A DNA stretch of 7,051 bases from Terriglobales bacterium (GTDB taxonomy: Bacteria > Acidobacteriota > Terriglobia > Terriglobales > Gp1-AA117). The stretch lies in NCBI GenBank assembly GCA_030150795.1, contig JASLFF010000582.1, positions 1 through 7,051 of the forward strand, written 5' to 3'. The position numbers were made by a program, and so were the translations under genes. This document shows, in pieces, positions 5,136-7,051 of this stretch; the first letter of the stretch is position 1; each line of letters opens with the position of its first letter. The notes under the pieces were generated by a model. The model was not told the origin of the DNA and made no database searches. It saw only the letters and a program-made list of their open reading frames with translations.

Positions 5136-6581
5136 ATGAAAATCGACAAGAATGTGTTTTTCTTGCTTGTTTTGATAACTATGCTTGGAGTAGGTTCGGC
5201 GGCCCAGACGGTCCAAGGCACGGCTGTAATCAGCGGCGGCGAATCGCTGCTGCCGCTCTGCTCCGGCCATACCTGCACGGAAGTGTGGGGGCGCAGCGTG
5301 TTGAGCCTGACCGTGAACGGCTCTACGGTGACAACCACCAGCGCGCAGGGCTCCACGACAGCCAGCATGGCCTCCGCGCTGTGCTCCCAGATGACCAGCA
5401 GCTTCCCCGTGCAGTGCACCGGCACCAGCACCAGCGGCAATACGACCAGCATGTCTCTTCAGGCCAGCCAGAATTTCCTGGTGACCCCTGCCTGCCACAT
5501 CAGCAGCCCGCCGAACGTATCCGGCTGTCTGTTTACCGCGACCTTGAACGGGGCCTTTAATCCTACCTACCATATTCTTTCTATTGTCTACTCACCGCCG
5601 GGCGACCGCAGCAGCAATGGTTTTGCCAATACCAACAGCACCGGCGAAACTAGCTCAGTGGGAAGTAACTACCAGCAGGGCAGCAGTATTACGTATAGCG
5701 CTGGCGGCGGACTGATAGGTAGCGGCTCGCTCGGCGTTACTTTCGGAGTATCGTCTACTACCGGGGACTCGCATTCATTTTCTGTGACCTACTCGCAGGG
5801 CAATGGATCGCAGCTGCTTTCGGTCAACCAGAACGTGGACCATACCCAGGACCAGTTCTTTCTCTGGCTGAATCCGCAAATCACTTTCACCGGAACCACC
5901 AATTCGACGACGTACACCGTGGGCACAGTCAATAACCAGCCCATGGACATCGTCAACGTCAACGCCGCGGGGCTGCAGGATCCAACCAAGATTCCCCTGT
6001 CGGTGCTCGAGCCGCAAACCGTCCAGCCCGGAGTGGTTCTGCCGGGGCTGGAGAGTGTTTGCGCCCATCCCCTGCCGCCTGACCAGTGCACCCAGGCCAA
6101 TGCCTGCGGCTGTGTGGCCAGCGACTTCGCTCCCATCCTCGCCGCCGATCCGCTGATTGGCGTTTCCCAACTTACGCCGCCCAGCCAGATCGACTCCAGC
6201 CGGTTCGTCTTCGTGAACTCGCAAATCCTGGAAGGGCCGGAGCAGGCCGGCGGCGGTCCGGTGCTCAACAGCTTTACCGAGAGCGATTCTTCCCTGACCT
6301 CGCAGACCGAGACGAAGTCGCTTACCCAGTCGACCTCCTACTCCACGTCGAGCGGGATCGATATACCTTTTCTCTTTACGCTCACGCTCACCAACAGTAG
6401 TTCCTTCAGTTTCACCACCATGGAGAGCCAAGGGACGCAGAACGGCAGCTCCCACTCCGCCTCTGTTACCCTGGGCTCCGACAAAGTGGCGTGCTTCGAG
6501 CACGTCGATATCTATGAAGACACGGCGTTCCATACCTTCGCGTTCGCCTTGCCCGCGTCGCCCCCGGCGGAATGCCAATAG
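5136..6581 (+). CDS. Secreted Ser/Thr/Gly-rich beta-strand protein of unknown function
   Basis: This 481-residue product begins with a clear signal peptide (MKIDKN, hydrophobic 7-19, cleavage near GSAA|Q, residues 21-24). No catalytic motif is recognised. Residues 27-115 look like a small beta domain of the 'V-NG-(polar)-GST-AS-LA' kind (SLTVNGSTVTTT, QGSTTASMASALC). The remainder carries ILSIVYSPPG (147-156), FLWLNP (242-247), DFAPILAADPL (330-340) and a terminal VDIYEDTAFHTFAFALP (457-473). From memory these recur in unnamed proteins of Acidobacteriota and some actinomycetes, which I cannot check. Residues 198-206 and 213-220 are two strictly alternating polar/hydrophobic strands joined by an STTGDS turn; a second such set spans about 412-446. 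Twelve cysteines, including CSGHTC (42-47) and CGC (324-326), suggest disulfides and an extracytoplasmic location. No transmembrane helix or anchor follows the signal. An aerolysin-like pore former or an adhesin are possible. Confidence 0.85.
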   Translation: MKIDKNVFFLLVLITMLGVGSAAQTVQGTAVISGGESLLPLCSGHTCTEVWGRSVLSLTVNGSTVTTTSAQGSTTASMASALCSQMTSSFPVQCTGTSTSGNTTSMSLQASQNFLVTPACHISSPPNVSGCLFTATLNGAFNPTYHILSIVYSPPGDRSSNGFANTNSTGETSSVGSNYQQGSSITYSAGGGLIGSGSLGVTFGVSSTTGDSHSFSVTYSQGNGSQLLSVNQNVDHTQDQFFLWLNPQITFTGTTNSTTYTVGTVNNQPMDIVNVNAAGLQDPTKIPLSVLEPQTVQPGVVLPGLESVCAHPLPPDQCTQANACGCVASDFAPILAADPLIGVSQLTPPSQIDSSRFVFVNSQILEGPEQAGGGPVLNSFTESDSSLTSQTETKSLTQSTSYSTSSGIDIPFLFTLTLTNSSSFSFTTMESQGTQNGSSHSASVTLGSDKVACFEHVDIYEDTAFHTFAFALPASPPAECQ

Positions 6582-6610
6582 ACCTGTCTTGAAGTTTGGC
6601 ACGAAGAAAT

Positions 6611-6640
6611 GGGCCGCTTGTTCTCTGGGAACAGCGGCCC
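6611..6640 (+). terminator. GC-rich hairpin after the secreted protein gene, probable terminator
   Basis: GGGCCGCT (6611-6618) pairs with AGCGGCCC (6633-6640), and after one bulged T, GTTC pairs with GAAC, closing a 5-nt loop. The stem is very stable and lies 30 nt past the stop. It is followed only by GATTTGCC, so the U-tract is poor and termination efficiency is uncertain. Confidence 0.6.
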
Positions 6641-6654
6641 GATTTGCCTACATG

Positions 6655-6683
6655 TTGGCCTGATCTGCTCGGCAACATACAAT
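6655..6683 (+). promoter_or_regulatory. Promoter of the TPR protein gene, placed for a leaderless mRNA
   Basis: TTGGCC (6655-6660, 4/6 to the -35 consensus), exactly 17 bp, then TACAAT (6678-6683, 5/6 to the -10 consensus). Counting seven bases past the -10 box puts the transcription start at about 6690, one base before the ATG at 6691. This is the best sigma-70-type promoter in the window. Confidence 0.65.
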
Positions 6684-6690
6684 AGAAATA

Positions 6691-7051
6691 ATGAAAATCC
6701 CGCAATTCCTGATTGTGGCCCTTTGTCTGGCCGGAGCGGCGCTCTGCCCGGCGCAGGACAATCCCAGCGCCAGCCAAGCCACGCTCGCTATCCCGCAGGC
6801 CCAACCCACTCCTACCCCTGAAACCCACAAGCGGCGCTCTATCCCTGAAGTTGAAGACGCCATGGCCAAAGGGCAGGAACTGCTTTTCAAAAAACATGAT
6901 CCCCGCGCCAGCGTAGATGAATTCAAGCGCGCCGCCAAGCTCGATCCCTGGTATGGAGATGCCTATATGCTGCTGGGTCTGGCGCAGATGCAGCTTCAGC
7001 AGTGGAGTGACGCGCAATGGGCCTTTGAAGAAGCCGCAAAAGTCGAGCCCG
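6691..7051 (+). CDS. Exported tetratricopeptide-repeat protein, N-terminal part (cut by window edge)
   Basis: The first 120 codons are present and the frame is open to the right edge. Residues 1-21 form a signal peptide (MKIPQFLIVALCLAGAALCPA|Q). Neither cysteine is in a proper lipobox, so a lipoprotein is unlikely. A Pro/Gln/Thr-rich linker (about 22-50) leads to helical repeats. Residues 52-86 look like a degenerate TPR, and 87-120 like a standard one (GDAYMLLGLAQMQLQQWSDA, then A-FEEAAKVEP, with the Tyr/Leu/Gly/Ala/Pro spacing of TPR). TPR proteins act as protein-interaction scaffolds; the partner here is unknown. The start is the only sensible ATG, placing the signal peptide at the N terminus, but no Shine-Dalgarno sequence precedes it. 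A strong -10 box 7 nt upstream suggests a leaderless transcript. Total length and any C-terminal domain cannot be seen. Confidence 0.85.
   Translation, partial: MKIPQFLIVALCLAGAALCPAQDNPSASQATLAIPQAQPTPTPETHKRRSIPEVEDAMAKGQELLFKKHDPRASVDEFKRAAKLDPWYGDAYMLLGLAQMQLQQWSDAQWAFEEAAKVEP

Noticed and set aside
5400..5460. Repeated ACCAGC/CACCAGC units, possible microsatellite
   Set aside because: They are irregular and in frame, encoding Thr-Ser repeats that fit the low-complexity beta protein; not a tandem array.
5775..6602. 275-codon open frame antisense to the secreted protein gene
   Set aside because: It is an Arg/Gly-rich product typical of the mirror strand of a GC-biased gene, with no recognisable domain. 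The plus-strand product has a signal peptide, ribosome binding site and ordered motifs.
6609..6821. 70-codon plus-strand frame starting inside the hairpin
   Set aside because: Its ATG overlaps the 5' base of the terminator stem and it reads through the TPR gene in another frame, with no ribosome binding site or domain.
6466..7017. Minus-strand open frame of 183 codons crossing the intergenic region and the TPR gene start
   Set aside because: It runs through the hairpin and promoter at 6611-6683 and overlaps two plus-strand genes with clear signal peptides; its composition is that of a shadow frame.

Overview
The window looks like a chromosomal segment of an Acidobacteriota bacterium, probably of the Terriglobia (subdivision 1) type. 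The main evidence is a 1,204-residue Oar-like TonB-dependent receptor that begins with a carboxypeptidase-regulatory-like domain, a family greatly expanded in that phylum. It is supported by a secreted Ser/Thr/Gly-rich protein whose motifs I associate, from memory, with unnamed acidobacterial proteins. Coding regions are moderately GC-rich and intergenic regions are visibly AT-richer. Taxonomy is an inference from protein style; there is no rRNA or marker gene here.

Layout. (1) Positions 1-806, minus strand: a two-gene operon with lemA first, then, after a 5-nt gap, the N-terminal 82 residues of a DUF2207 membrane protein that runs off the left edge. (2) 807-1173: a divergent intergenic region with two perfect short palindromes and a candidate promoter. 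(3) 1174-4788, plus strand: the TonB-dependent receptor, closed by a textbook intrinsic terminator. (4) 4789-5135: a 347-bp AT-rich regulatory region, unusually dense in palindromes, inverted repeats and a near-perfect direct repeat. It shares a 12-nt core with the receptor's upstream region. (5) 5136-6581: a 481-residue secreted, cysteine-containing, beta-strand-rich protein of unknown function. (6) 6582-6690: a GC-rich hairpin and then a promoter whose -10 box lies 7 nt before the next start codon. (7) 6691 to the right edge: the start of an exported tetratricopeptide-repeat protein, apparently made from a leaderless mRNA.

How the genes relate. The LemA/DUF2207 pair is a recurrent bacterial neighbourhood associated with the cell envelope. 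The plus-strand genes each carry an export signal and each seems to have its own promoter, so they look like separate envelope/secretion transcription units rather than one operon. The receptor and the 481-residue protein may share a regulator, judging by the common TTTGCAATTTGT core next to TATCT/AGATA half-sites. The most interesting item is the 481-residue protein. Its alternating polar/hydrophobic Ser/Thr strands recall membrane-inserting beta-hairpins of aerolysin-type pore formers, but that is a hypothesis. I see no mobile element, CRISPR array, tRNA or rRNA.
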